A DNA stretch of 64,000 nt, from contig NZ_JAHHZM010000005.1 in assembly GCF_018642165.1 (NCBI RefSeq), positions 62,001 through 126,000 of the forward strand. The letters run 5' to 3'. Numbering within the stretch: position 1 is the first letter of the stretch; every line of letters starts with the position of its first letter. Below the pieces are notes generated by a model that was not told where the DNA came from, made no database searches, and saw only the letters and a list, made by a program, of their open reading frames with translations. The DNA is from Echinicola shivajiensis. GTDB taxonomy: Bacteria; Bacteroidota; Bacteroidia; Cytophagales; Cyclobacteriaceae. The position numbers were made by a program, and so were the translations under genes. Shown here one piece after another: positions 10,378 through 20,641 of the stretch.

Positions 10378-11687
10378 TCTACAATAATTTTGGATGATTC
10401 AATAATGATAATAGGTGCTTGTTACGTGTGTATGGAATATATTGGGTGGTTTTGGTTTTTATACAAGCAAACGTTTTGATTTTTGGTGCATAATTAGACG
10501 TATATTTCTGAACGCAATATTTTAAAAAAATAAAATGACGGAAGCTTATTGTTGAATGGATAAATTTTTGTTAATGATGGATTATATTGTGGTTTTTCCC
10601 TTTTAGGTCAAATTTTCCAAGTTATGTCTCATATTGTTTTTTTAAATACCTCAAAAAAATGAATTTTCAATGCTTTAACAAGTTATGAAAAATAGGATGA
10701 AAGGGGCTTTAAAGCTTCTATTTGCAGAATTTTTATAGACCCAAGATGGGATTGCTGAAAGGTAAGGAGAGAAGATTTCATTCAACCCAATTTGAAATAG
10801 AATGAAATAAATATATGTATGGTAGAGCCTTTTTTTTATGATCAAAACGGGACTATTTTAGTGCTAATTGAAAGCTGTGGTTGGAGAAGATGCATACTCT
10901 TATCGGCTTCCGAAGTTAGACAGTCAAATGCCTCTATTTATCAATCATGATTTTATTTAAATATTGCTAGGGGTATCAGGCCCAAACTTCTAGTTGATCT
11001 TTTTACCAAATTGATAATTGATATTTAACAATGCATCTACCAAGGTCTTAGGTTGTTGATTTTTTTAATCGTTCTATGCAAGAGAATGCTTGTCAATGAG
11101 TGGATAGTAAAAAATCTTGGTACTTATAGGCACGGTTCAGTTTCCTGTCTTAATCAAAGAAATTATTTAACAAAAAACGGGACGAAGGCTGATTAGCCTA
11201 CCTACCTTATGGGGGGAAATCAACGGATAGGTGTTTTTTATTGATTTGAAGGAAGTCTGGAAGGATTTCATGTGCCCAACTTTTGAATTTTAGTTGCAGA
11301 GCTATTAAAAAAAGCCGTATAAATCTATGTGGCTTGTAGTTTATGTTGACCATTCGATACTTATTTCGAACTGCTTTGTGGAGGATTTGGAAATCGTTTT
11401 TAAGCTTTATGATGGTTTTACTAGGTCAATACATTTATAAAGTTGTAGTCTTAGTTTTACATGCAATTGATATTCCTATCTCTTAATATGAATTATGATG
11501 ATTCCAAATGCTTTTGAAATAGAGGTGCTTTAATTAATCTGTAAAATATTTGTTCGTTTGAGGAAAAATAGAAATATTTACAAATATTTGAAGTTCTAAA
11601 CTACGTAAAAGATAGTATATATCTGTTTCAAGTTTAAGAATTACATCATTTACTGTTAAGTATAGCCCTATTTTCCTAGATCTTTTT

Positions 11688-11816
11688 TGAGTCACAGTTT
11701 CAATTACTGTGATTGTGCTGAAAATTTATCATCACTCATTGTAAGTGATGCTTTTTCTTGCGTGACTCATCGTTTATGGTTTTCAATGTTGAATTGTCAA
11801 TTGGTTAAACCATAAA
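11688..11816. other. Densely structured segment: nested and adjacent inverted repeats
   Basis: TGAGTCAC (11688-11695) pairs perfectly with GTGACTCA (11762-11769). Inside are hairpins TCACAG/CTGTGA (11692-11712) and CATCACT/AGTGATG (11730-11750), the latter followed by CTTTTTC. Directly after comes TTTATGGTTT (11773-11782) pairing with AAACCATAAA (11807-11816). The first inner hairpin overlaps the outer arm, so two structures exclude each other. It could be a structured leader RNA, an attenuator or a small-element remnant. It matches no riboswitch I recognise. Confidence 0.45.
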
Positions 11817-11826
11817 TAAACCCAGA

Positions 11827-11994
11827 ATGGAAAATATCATTACACAATTTTTGGAAGTAGGTCCTTTACCCAAAGACCAAAAACTATTCCTCTCATTTCT
11901 TCAAAAGGAAATTCAATATATTTTGAAATTTCATACTGTGAACGATAGTCCACCCGCAGACTTATCTATATTTCTCAGGCATGCCTTAAGCTAA
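11827..11994 (+). CDS. Possible 55-residue small protein
   Basis: ATG at 11827 to TAA at 11994; begins MENIITQFLEVGPLPKDQ and ends FLRHALS. The composition is protein-like (amphipathic, balanced charge), unlike most chance ORFs in this AT-rich spacer, and it starts 10 bp after the inverted repeats. No family recognised. It may be a leader peptide, a small regulator or chance. Confidence 0.25.
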   Translation: MENIITQFLEVGPLPKDQKLFLSFLQKEIQYILKFHTVNDSPPADLSIFLRHALS

Positions 11995-12384
11995 GGATTT
12001 GGGAAATTTCACCTAGCGTCATCCTTGAATTTTTGTTAGTACTGGTTGATTATCCTGATTTAAGGTATAAAAAGTCCTGAAAACCATGCCGCTTATGATT
12101 AATAGCGACAAGCTCAGAGGGAACCTGTATATGCTTAGATAAGTGTAATAAGTACACAAAATTTCAAAAGAGACTTAGGTGCCCAAACCTATCCCATAAC
12201 TCCTGTACAGGAATAAATATTAGCGCAACTCATTTCAGATTTAATATTCAAAACAAACCCAAAATTTCAATAATCCATGAAAAAGCAATTCCAAAACAGC
12301 AGTTGAAATAGGTGCAGCATAAACTGACTTCGTCTTTAAGTCATTTTACTCAAGCAAAATCGATAAAGACAATTTTCAATTTTG

Positions 12385-15300
12385 ATGCATACAAAACTTT
12401 TAAACAATATGGAAAAAGCAATACCCAGGCAAACTGAAAAGTTTTCCAAATATGTGGGGGGCTCCTTCTTATTGAAGTTGCTGATTATAGCAATTCTGGC
12501 CATAGGCCCAAAAGGAAAGGCCCATTCCAATATTATTGGAAATGAAATAGGTCCTCATTTGAAGGATGCTAATAACAATGATCCTAAGCATCCACTAAAG
12601 TCAGAGAGAGGTGGAGCAATAATTACTGAGGTAATTGAAATTAAAGGAAAAGTAGTAGATGGAGAAGGTCTACCTATCCCAGGAGTAACTGTAAGGATAG
12701 AAAGTACCACAAAAGGTACTGTTACCAATATTGACGGGGAATACAGCATTGATGTAAACGAAGGTGAAACCTTGGTGTTCAGCTTTGTTGGCTTTAAGGA
12801 ACAAACCGTAAAGGTAGGTGCTCAAAGCATCATCGATATCGTCCTTGAAGAGGATCTTCAATCATTGGATGAAGTAGTGGTTGTCGGCTATGCCGAACAG
12901 AAAAAGGAAACCATCGTAGGAGCAGTTACCCAGACCGATGGAGAAGTGCTCAAACGTACCGGTGGGGTTTCCAATGTGGGACAGGCCCTTACTGGAAACC
13001 TGCCCGGCGTGATCACCACATCAAGTGTGGGAACACCAGGGGAAGAAATGCCCCAAATCGTCATCAGAGGGCAAAACAGCTGGAACGGCAATTCCCCTTT
13101 GATTTTGGTAGATGGCGTTGAACGTCCAGAGTTTTTTGCCAATATGGATATCAATTCCGTAGAATCTATCTCCGTTCTGAAAGATGCCTCTGCAACAGCG
13201 GTTTTTGGCTCTAGAGGTGCCAATGGTGTGATCATCGTTACCACCAAAAGAGGTCGACTAGGTAAAGCAGAAATTACTGCCAATATAAGCACCACCATGA
13301 AATCTGTTTCCAAACTACCCGGTAAGCTGGATTCATATGATGCTATTGGTGTGCGGAATCTGGCGATTGAACGGGAATTGTCCTTGAGCCCAAATAGCTG
13401 GGATGAGATGATTCCTCAAGATATGAGGCTAAAATACCGCTTTCCAGCCAATTTGGAAGAAATGGAGCGGTACCCGAATGTGGACTGGCAAGATGTAGTT
13501 TTCAAGGATCAGGCCATGGCTTATAATGCTAATGTGGGGATTCGAGGGGGGACTGATTTTACCAAATATTTTGCCAGTATAGACTACCAATATGAAGGTG
13601 ATTTGTTCCGGAAATTTGATACGGGAAGAGGCTATCAAGCAGGCTTTAACTATAATAGGATCAATTTTAGGAGTAACCTTGATTTTCAACTGACTTCCTC
13701 GACCAAACTAGGGGTTAACCTAGGAGGTACTTATGGTGTTCGTCAAGCTCCTTGGGCCTATGATTTCCCAGAAAGTTATTGGAATTCTGCTTACAAAAGT
13801 CCGCCGGATGTTTTCTTACCTCGGTACTCAGATGGGGCTTACGGAACTTATACTCCTGACGATTATGCGGTTACAAACTCCTTGTTAAACCTAGCTGCGA
13901 GTGGGGCTGAGTATATCACTGATACCCGTCTGTCCACCAATTTTGTCTTGGAGCAGGACCTTGATATGATTTTAAAAGGGCTGAACTTTAGAGGTACCTT
14001 GGCTGTGGATAATTCTTTTCGGGAAGTGGATAGAGGGATAAATGACCTTTATAATAGCCCATTTACCAAATGGATTAACCCTTTTACAGGAGTTCCTGAA
14101 TACAGGAATCTTTTGGATGGTAATACCCGATTTGATTTTGTCGAGGCGGTTACCTGGCAAAATGAAGGGGGGACCGTTCAGGGAGCGCAGCGAAGAATGT
14201 TTTATCAGTTCCAGATGAATTATGTCGGCAATTTTAACGATACACATAATTATAGCTTAATGGGCTTGATGAACAGACAGCAAGATGCCATTGGAAGCGT
14301 AATTCCTAGTTATCGTGAAGATTGGGTGTTCAGGGCTACCTACGATTATAAAAATAAGTATATGATCGAATATAACGGAGCTTATAATGGTTCCGAAAAG
14401 TTTTCGCCTGAATACCGCTTTGCCTTCTTTTCCTCAGGAGGATTGGGCTGGAATATCTCCGAAGAGAATTTTATCAAAAACCTATCCTTTGTAGACAGAT
14501 TAAAGCTTAGGGCTTCTTATGGAGAAGTAGGTGATGATAATATCGGTGGAAGATTTTTATTTATGGATCAATGGGCCTATGGGGGCACATCTCAAATGGG
14601 AGTGATTGGTCAATCTGGTGAAGACAGCCCTTATACCTGGTATAGACAAAATGCCATAGGGAATCCAAATGTGCATTGGGAAACGGTTTATAAATACAAT
14701 GTAGGACTGGAATTTGGCTTTTTTAACGGCCTGATCAACGGTAGTGTGGACTGGTTCCGCGACAATAGGGTGGATATCCTAATGTCCAGTGGTCGTTCAG
14801 TACCTAGTTACTATGGAGCCAATGCACCTGCAGCCAATTTGGGTAGGGTAGAGACAGAAGGTTATGAATTTACCATTGGACTGAATCATACTTTTGATAG
14901 CGGGATCAGGCTCTGGGGAGATGTTTCTATGACCCATGCCATCGATCAAGTGATTAATAGAGATGATCCGGAATTGCGTCCAGATTATCAAAAAAATGCT
15001 GGTTATCAGCTTGGACAATATAGAAGCCATATCAGTGCAGGTTATTATAATACCTGGGATGAGCTGTATGGCAGTCCTAGACACAATACCAATGATATGG
15101 CCAAACTTCCAGGAAATTACTATATCGTTGATTTCAATGGGGATGGTATCGTAGATGCCTTTGATTCTGCTCCTTATGGTTATTCAGGAGTACCTCAAAA
15201 CACCTACAGTACCAATGTAGGAGTGGAATGGAAAGGATTGAGCCTTTACCTACAGTTTTATGGAGTAAACAATGTGACCAGGGATGTTTCATTGACCAGC

Positions 15301-15660
15301 TTGGCAGGAGGTCTGAATATAGTGTATGATGAAGGAAGCTATTGGTCCAAAGAAAATACCGGTGCAGATTCACCATTGCCTAGATGGCGGTCACAACCTT
15401 CCAGCTATAATAATGGTCCAAGGTACCTCTATGATGGCTCCTACTTGAGGCTGAAGAATGCGGAAATCGCCTATAATTTCCAGTCGGATTGGGTGAGGAA
15501 TCTGGGCATGAACAATATGCGCTTATATATAAATGGCAATAACCTTTTGCTATGGACGGATATGCCGGATGACAGAGAGTCAAATTTTGGAGGACCTTCT
15601 TATCAAGGCGCCTATCCTACAGTTAAAAGAATCAATTTGGGTCTAAATGTTACATTCTAA
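12385..15660 (+). CDS. xusA: SusC-family TonB-dependent transporter, first of the xus core
   Basis: Outer-membrane channel of 1,091 residues that, with its SusD lid, imports xylo-oligosaccharides using TonB energy. After an N-terminal hydrophobic segment (FLLKLLIIAILAIGP) comes a carboxypeptidase-regulatory-like domain (KGKVVDGEGLPIPGVTV...GTVTNIDGEYSI), the DEVVVVGY segment before the plug, the plug with VLKDASATAVFGSRGANGVI, and a 22-strand barrel ending in a terminal Phe (LNVTF). ATG 12385 was chosen; the ATG at 12409 (MEKAIPRQ) is an equally good signal start. It heads an operon with the order SusC-SusD-SusC-SusD-lipoprotein-split GH10, the order of the Prevotella/Bacteroides xusABCDE-xyn10C core. 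The name is given by synteny. Confidence 0.93.
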   Translation: MHTKLLNNMEKAIPRQTEKFSKYVGGSFLLKLLIIAILAIGPKGKAHSNIIGNEIGPHLKDANNNDPKHPLKSERGGAIITEVIEIKGKVVDGEGLPIPGVTVRIESTTKGTVTNIDGEYSIDVNEGETLVFSFVGFKEQTVKVGAQSIIDIVLEEDLQSLDEVVVVGYAEQKKETIVGAVTQTDGEVLKRTGGVSNVGQALTGNLPGVITTSSVGTPGEEMPQIVIRGQNSWNGNSPLILVDGVERPEFFANMDINSVESISVLKDASATAVFGSRGANGVIIVTTKRGRLGKAEITANISTTMKSVSKLPGKLDSYDAIGVRNLAIERELSLSPNSWDEMIPQDMRLKYRFPANLEEMERYPNVDWQDVVFKDQAMAYNANVGIRGGTDFTKYFASIDYQYEGDLFRKFDTGRGYQAGFNYNRINFRSNLDFQLTSSTKLGVNLGGTYGVRQAPWAYDFPESYWNSAYKSPPDVFLPRYSDGAYGTYTPDDYAVTNSLLNLAASGAEYITDTRLSTNFVLEQDLDMILKGLNFRGTLAVDNSFREVDRGINDLYNSPFTKWINPFTGVPEYRNLLDGNTRFDFVEAVTWQNEGGTVQGAQRRMFYQFQMNYVGNFNDTHNYSLMGLMNRQQDAIGSVIPSYREDWVFRATYDYKNKYMIEYNGAYNGSEKFSPEYRFAFFSSGGLGWNISEENFIKNLSFVDRLKLRASYGEVGDDNIGGRFLFMDQWAYGGTSQMGVIGQSGEDSPYTWYRQNAIGNPNVHWETVYKYNVGLEFGFFNGLINGSVDWFRDNRVDILMSSGRSVPSYYGANAPAANLGRVETEGYEFTIGLNHTFDSGIRLWGDVSMTHAIDQVINRDDPELRPDYQKNAGYQLGQYRSHISAGYYNTWDELYGSPRHNTNDMAKLPGNYYIVDFNGDGIVDAFDSAPYGYSGVPQNTYSTNVGVEWKGLSLYLQFYGVNNVTRDVSLTSLAGGLNIVYDEGSYWSKENTGADSPLPRWRSQPSSYNNGPRYLYDGSYLRLKNAEIAYNFQSDWVRNLGMNNMRLYINGNNLLLWTDMPDDRESNFGGPSYQGAYPTVKRINLGLNVTF

Positions 15661-15673
15661 ACGAGCCAATCCA

Positions 15674-17572
15674 ATGAATAATTATATCAAATCACTATTG
15701 AGGGGATCGATTTGGATAGCGATGTTTTTGATCGTTACCTCTTGCGAAGACTATCTGGAGAGAGCACCGGAATCCATCATTTCAGAGGAGCAGGCCTTCC
15801 AAAATTTCACCAACTTTCAGGGCTATGTGGAGGAATTGTACCATTGTGTACCCAATTTCACTTTGTCCGGTTATACCAGTTCCTGGAATTGGGGCGAGGA
15901 TGAAATTGAATCCACTGCAGGTACTTTCCATTTATCCTATAATATCGACCGGGGCAACTTTTGGGCCTGGCAGGTAGAAAATGGGGCGGGAAATAATGGG
16001 TGGTTGGATGCTAACTCTGCCAACACCAACAGGGATCATAAAAATAAAGGACTCTGGCCGTTGGCTTGGTATGGTATCCGTAAAGCCAATATGGGATTGG
16101 AAAATCTTTCCCTGATGACAGATGCCACTGAAGAAGAACGGAGGTTGATTGAAGGACAGCTATTGTTTTTCAGGGCTTGGTTCCATTTTTCTTTGATCCA
16201 ATATTTTGGAGGCATGCCTTATGTGGATCAAGTTTTGCCGAGTGATGAGCAGTTGACTTTACCACGCTTAAGTTACCATGAATGCGCCGATAGGGTGGCA
16301 GAGGACCTGAAAAGAGCAGCAGAATTATTACCTATTGATTGGGATGATACCACAACTGGAAGAAGGACATTGGGCAAAAATCAGCAACGGATCAACAAGA
16401 TCATGGCCTTGGGCTATTTGGGTAAAAATTACCTTTGGGCAGGAAGCCCCTTGATGAATTCCGTATCTACTGGAAGTGCAACTTATCATGTGGAATATTG
16501 TAAGAAGGCTGCAGATACTTTTGGTCAACTATTACAACTAGTAGAAAGCGGGGAAACCCAATTCGCCTTGCTCCCTTTTGACAAGTATCATGATAATTTT
16601 TATACCACAAGTCAAAACTGGGCCTTGCCCGGTGGGACAGAGGCTATATTTAGGTCGGTGTACTACTCTGCCAATGATACCCACTGGCGAATTTCAAAGC
16701 AGTATAAACCTACCTTCATGGATGAAGGTGATCCGACAAATTTCTATCCTACTGCCAATTATGTTCATGATAATTTTGGGATGTCCAATGGCCTGCCCTT
16801 GCCAGATGATATTACCCAAGCAGATGCTGAATCAGGTTATGATCCTAACTATCCATGGAAAGGTCGTGATCCGCGTTTTTACAAGGCAATTGTGTATGAT
16901 GGTGTAAAAGTGGTTCAAGGGGCTATTCCAGACCCAAATCAGCAAGTTAATAGATATGCAAACCTCCATACGGGTGGTAGCTATAGAGAAGTGGTGACAG
17001 GAAGCCTATCAGGGTATGCTTCGCGTAAGTTCTCTCCACTGACAGCCAATAAATATGATAGGGCCTATGATTGGGGAGTTGCCCTACATATCAATGTGCC
17101 TTATATGAGGCTGGCTGACATCTACCTGATGTATGCAGAGGCCACCTTGATGGGGTATAACAGTACAGCTGCCACTTCTTCAACCTTTGGTAAAACGCCT
17201 GTAGAGGCCGTAAATGTAATTCGTGATCGTGCCGGTATGGTCGGAATACATGATAAGTTTTTAGGATCTGTTGGAGACTTTCTAAGGGAATTAAGAAGGG
17301 AAAGAGCGGTGGAATTGGCTTTTGAAAGACATCGATTTAATGATCTTCGCAGATGGATGCTACTTATCGAGGAGCCTTATACCACCAAAACTTCATTTGA
17401 GTTTGATAGGTCAGGGGAATTCAATACCGATGACCCTACCCAAAACCGCATTGTGAACATGAGGGAGGAAGTGATCATTGAGCGAAATTTTACTTCCAAA
17501 CATTATTGGTTGCCGCTCAAGCTAGCTGATGTGAGTCTTTATCCTGAATTCAATCAAAATCCGGGATGGTAG
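15674..17572 (+). CDS. xusB: SusD/RagB-family surface glycan-binding lipoprotein
   Basis: Lid partner of the SusC just upstream, 13 bp after its stop. Starting at ATG 15674 gives a lipoprotein signal with Cys24 (FLIVTSCEDYLE); the longer reading from 15647 overlaps the SusC gene and spoils the signal. The acidic residues right after Cys resemble the Bacteroidota lipoprotein export signal, predicting a cell-surface position. The SusD fold is shown by the helical N-terminal half (GQLLFFRAWFHFSLIQYFGGMP) and the C-terminal block with RDRAGM, ELRRERAVELAFERHRFNDLRRW and YWLPL. Aromatic residues should bind xylan chains. It is about 100 residues longer than many SusD proteins. Confidence 0.92.
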   Translation: MNNYIKSLLRGSIWIAMFLIVTSCEDYLERAPESIISEEQAFQNFTNFQGYVEELYHCVPNFTLSGYTSSWNWGEDEIESTAGTFHLSYNIDRGNFWAWQVENGAGNNGWLDANSANTNRDHKNKGLWPLAWYGIRKANMGLENLSLMTDATEEERRLIEGQLLFFRAWFHFSLIQYFGGMPYVDQVLPSDEQLTLPRLSYHECADRVAEDLKRAAELLPIDWDDTTTGRRTLGKNQQRINKIMALGYLGKNYLWAGSPLMNSVSTGSATYHVEYCKKAADTFGQLLQLVESGETQFALLPFDKYHDNFYTTSQNWALPGGTEAIFRSVYYSANDTHWRISKQYKPTFMDEGDPTNFYPTANYVHDNFGMSNGLPLPDDITQADAESGYDPNYPWKGRDPRFYKAIVYDGVKVVQGAIPDPNQQVNRYANLHTGGSYREVVTGSLSGYASRKFSPLTANKYDRAYDWGVALHINVPYMRLADIYLMYAEATLMGYNSTAATSSTFGKTPVEAVNVIRDRAGMVGIHDKFLGSVGDFLRELRRERAVELAFERHRFNDLRRWMLLIEEPYTTKTSFEFDRSGEFNTDDPTQNRIVNMREEVIIERNFTSKHYWLPLKLADVSLYPEFNQNPGW

Positions 17573-17609
17573 TATCAGTTTTTTTGTCCCTTTATAAAAA
17601 TGAACAAAC

Positions 17610-20600
17610 ATGATGAAATATATAAAAATAGCTTTGCTCTGCTGTGCATATATGGTGTTGTTTCCACTGTGCCTTATTGCGCAGGAAACAATGAAAATCA
17701 GTATTGATCCGACGATCAAAACAAGTTCAGGCGAACCTGTTCGCGGTGCTATTGTCAAAAGTGACCAGGATGGGTACTCAGCAGTGTCTGATAGTTTGGG
17801 AACAGTGCATTTGGAAGTAACCTTAAATACCTATTTAGGGATAGAGGCTCCAGGTTATGAGACCAAAATACTTCAAGCGCACGCTGACCTGGAAGAAATT
17901 GTATTATTCCCCTACCTAGAGGGAGAAGAAGTTTTGGTGGCTTTCCAAACCAAGGATAAGAACGATCTGATGGGGGGAGTGTCATCTGTAAACATGCCAG
18001 AGATCATGGATAAGAATTACATCACCTATCCATTGGATGGTATGGAAGCTTTTGTAGGTGGATTTAATGGAAACCTATGGGGAAATAGCAGTTATTTGAC
18101 ACTTGTAGATGGTGTTCCCCGTGATATTGGTAGTGTAATGCCTACTGAAATAGCCCAGATTACATTTCTAAAAGGGGTGAACGCAATAGCACTTTATGGC
18201 AGTAGAGGTGCGAAAGGAGTGTTACTGATTACAACCAAACGCGGTGTAGCCACTAAGCAGACGATTGATGTCCGTACTAATATTGGCGTGAACGTGCCCA
18301 AAAGTTACCCTAAATACTTAGGGTCAGCTGAGTACATGAGCCTGTATAATGAAGCCAGGTCAAATGATGGTTTAAGTCCTCTTTACAGTGAGGAAGAAAT
18401 CTATAATCACGCTTCCGGAAAGAATCCTTATCGCTACCCAAATGTGGATTACTTTTCAGATGACTACTTGCAAAAAGCCTATACCCGCTATGATGCCACC
18501 ATGGAAATCCAAGGAGGGAATGAAAGTGCAAGGTATTATACCAATGTAGGCTTTTGGTCTGAAGGGTCTGTACTGGATTTTGGTCAGGCTGCAGAAAATG
18601 GCAATGAAAGGTTCAATGTACGTGGAAATGTGGACCTCAACCTTAACGACTATATTTCTGCCAAGGTTGATGCGGCAGCCATCTTTTATAATGGAAAAGG
18701 AATCAATGCGGATTACTGGGGTGGATCCGCTACACTAAGACCTTATCGTTTTGCACCCTTAGTGCCTATTGACATGTTATCTCCCGATGATGAAACTGCC
18801 CAGAATTATGTTCAGAACAGCCAACATTTGATCGGCGGGAAGTATTTGTTGGGAGGGACCCAACTGGATCAAACCAATCCCATTGCCGGAAGTTACGCAG
18901 GTGGTTCGTCAAAATATACCAGTAGGCAGTTCCAGTTTAATGCCGGCCTAAATGCCGATTTAAGAAATGTATTAGAAGGACTTTCCTTCAGTACACTTTT
19001 TGGACTGGACTATGCCACTTCTTATAACCTGTCATTTAATAATGACTATGCTGTTTACCAGCCTAGCTGGACGAATTATAACGGGATGGATGAAATTGCG
19101 GGCTTGACCAGGTATGGGCAGGATGCCAGCTCCAAAACCCAAAATATCAGCAATAACTGGTTTAGACAGACCTTGTCATTTTCCGGTCAATTGAATTACC
19201 AGAAAAGCATCGATAATAAACACCATATCTCTGCGATGTTGGTTGCCAATGGTTTTCAGACGGGTGAGTCCGGAATCTATCATAAGGTGAGTAATGCCAA
19301 TCTTGGTATCCACGGTAGTTATAACTATAAATCAAAGTATTACCTGGATTTCAGTGGGGCGATGATCCATAGTGCCAAATTGGCCCCAGATAACCGCAAA
19401 GCTTTTTCCCCTACTTTGGCCCTGGGATGGAGACTTAGTGAGGAGGACTTTTTGGCGTCCTCTTCAGTGGTGGATGACCTGAAATTATCTGTGTCAGGAG
19501 GGATACTTCATACCGATCTGGACATTAATGAATATTACCTATATGAAGGTATATATACGGATGAAGGTTCTTGGTATGAGTGGAAAGATGGTTTGAACAA
19601 TACGGCCACTGATGTTAGAAGAGGGCAGAATTATGATCTTGGATTCCCAAAAAGAGAGGAAATCAGTGTGGGGCTAGATGCGTCCTTGTTTGATAGATTC
19701 TTGACTTTGAACGGTTCCGTCTTTGTCAGTAGAATGAACGGGTTGTTCCTTCAGGACAGTAATATATATCCTAACTATTTTGTGACAGGATGGCCTATCT
19801 CTTCATGGATACCTTATGTGAATTATAATAATGACGAAAGAAGAGGTTTTGATTTTCAATTGAACTTGAACAAGCGGATTGGACAGGTGGACTGGAGTTT
19901 AGGCTTCTCGGGCATTTATTATGATACCAAAGCTTCCAGAAGATCAGAAAATTTTGAGTTCGATTACCAAACTAGAGTTGAAAAACCCTTGGATGGTATT
20001 TGGGGGTTAGAAAGCTTGGGCTTTTTCTCTGGGATAGATGATATAGAAAACTCCCCAGAACAAGCTTTTGGAGAAGTTAAGCCTGGAGATATCAAATACA
20101 AAGACCAAAACAATGATGGTATTATTAATGCGCAAGACGAAGTATATCTTGGTAGAGGAGGTTGGTCTGGTGCTCCATTGACCATGGGCATTAACCTATC
20201 AGCAAAATATAAAAACTTTACCTTCTTTGCTTTAGGGACTGCCCGTACAGGAGCCTATGCCATGAAGACCAATAATTACTTCTGGGTCAATGGTGATGAC
20301 AAGTACTCCGAAGTGGTTAGGGGTAGATGGACAGAGGCTACAAAGAATACGGCCACCTTCCCACGTCTGACCACATTAAATGGTGCCAACAACTTCCGTG
20401 GTTCAGATTTTTGGATGTACAGTACCAATCGTTTTGATTTAACTAGGGTGCAGTTTTCTTATTCATTCCCTAGCAGCCTATTTGGTGAGCGGTTCTTAAA
20501 GGGGCTGGATATTTATGCCAATGGCGCAAATCTTCTGACGATTTCCCCAAATAGGGATATTTTGGAGATGAACATTGGAAGTGTCCCGCAGACCAGGTTT

Positions 20601-20630
20601 TATAATATTGGTGTTAAAGCGAAATTTTAA
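17610..20630 (+). CDS. xusC: Second SusC-family TonB-dependent transporter
   Basis: 1,006-residue outer-membrane transporter, 37 bp after xusB. Signal peptide MMKYIKIALLCC...LIAQE. The regulatory-like N-terminal domain is divergent (TSSGEPVRGAIVKSDQDGYS). The plug carries LTLVDGVPRDI and FLKGVNAIALYGSRGAKGVLLI, followed by the barrel to a terminal Phe (IGVKAKF). The canonical DEVVVVGYG stretch is replaced by EEVLVAFQT, as often in the second SusC of xus-type loci. Tandem SusC/D pairs in xylan loci are thought to handle different oligosaccharide lengths or decorations; that division is inferred here. Confidence 0.92.
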   Translation: MMKYIKIALLCCAYMVLFPLCLIAQETMKISIDPTIKTSSGEPVRGAIVKSDQDGYSAVSDSLGTVHLEVTLNTYLGIEAPGYETKILQAHADLEEIVLFPYLEGEEVLVAFQTKDKNDLMGGVSSVNMPEIMDKNYITYPLDGMEAFVGGFNGNLWGNSSYLTLVDGVPRDIGSVMPTEIAQITFLKGVNAIALYGSRGAKGVLLITTKRGVATKQTIDVRTNIGVNVPKSYPKYLGSAEYMSLYNEARSNDGLSPLYSEEEIYNHASGKNPYRYPNVDYFSDDYLQKAYTRYDATMEIQGGNESARYYTNVGFWSEGSVLDFGQAAENGNERFNVRGNVDLNLNDYISAKVDAAAIFYNGKGINADYWGGSATLRPYRFAPLVPIDMLSPDDETAQNYVQNSQHLIGGKYLLGGTQLDQTNPIAGSYAGGSSKYTSRQFQFNAGLNADLRNVLEGLSFSTLFGLDYATSYNLSFNNDYAVYQPSWTNYNGMDEIAGLTRYGQDASSKTQNISNNWFRQTLSFSGQLNYQKSIDNKHHISAMLVANGFQTGESGIYHKVSNANLGIHGSYNYKSKYYLDFSGAMIHSAKLAPDNRKAFSPTLALGWRLSEEDFLASSSVVDDLKLSVSGGILHTDLDINEYYLYEGIYTDEGSWYEWKDGLNNTATDVRRGQNYDLGFPKREEISVGLDASLFDRFLTLNGSVFVSRMNGLFLQDSNIYPNYFVTGWPISSWIPYVNYNNDERRGFDFQLNLNKRIGQVDWSLGFSGIYYDTKASRRSENFEFDYQTRVEKPLDGIWGLESLGFFSGIDDIENSPEQAFGEVKPGDIKYKDQNNDGIINAQDEVYLGRGGWSGAPLTMGINLSAKYKNFTFFALGTARTGAYAMKTNNYFWVNGDDKYSEVVRGRWTEATKNTATFPRLTTLNGANNFRGSDFWMYSTNRFDLTRVQFSYSFPSSLFGERFLKGLDIYANGANLLTISPNRDILEMNIGSVPQTRFYNIGVKAKF

Positions 20631-20641
20631 CAAGACCCAAA

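Larger units (their letters stand above)
10378..12384. other. 2-kb AT-rich spacer before the xus operon
   Basis: No long ORF on either strand. It holds the upstream region of the broken GH2 (-) and the leader of the xus operon (+), a nested inverted-repeat segment (11688-11816) and one possible 55-codon ORF (11827-11994). No exact TAnnTTTG promoter was found close to the xusA start. The length is large for this locus, where most spacers are under 100 bp. Confidence 0.6.

Noticed and set aside
11688-11769. tRNA-like cloverleaf
   Set aside because: There is no CCA end, T-loop word or anticodon stem with the right spacing.
15647-15676. SusD start at 15647 overlapping the SusC gene
   Set aside because: It adds nine residues in front of a good lipoprotein signal; ATG 15674 fits better.
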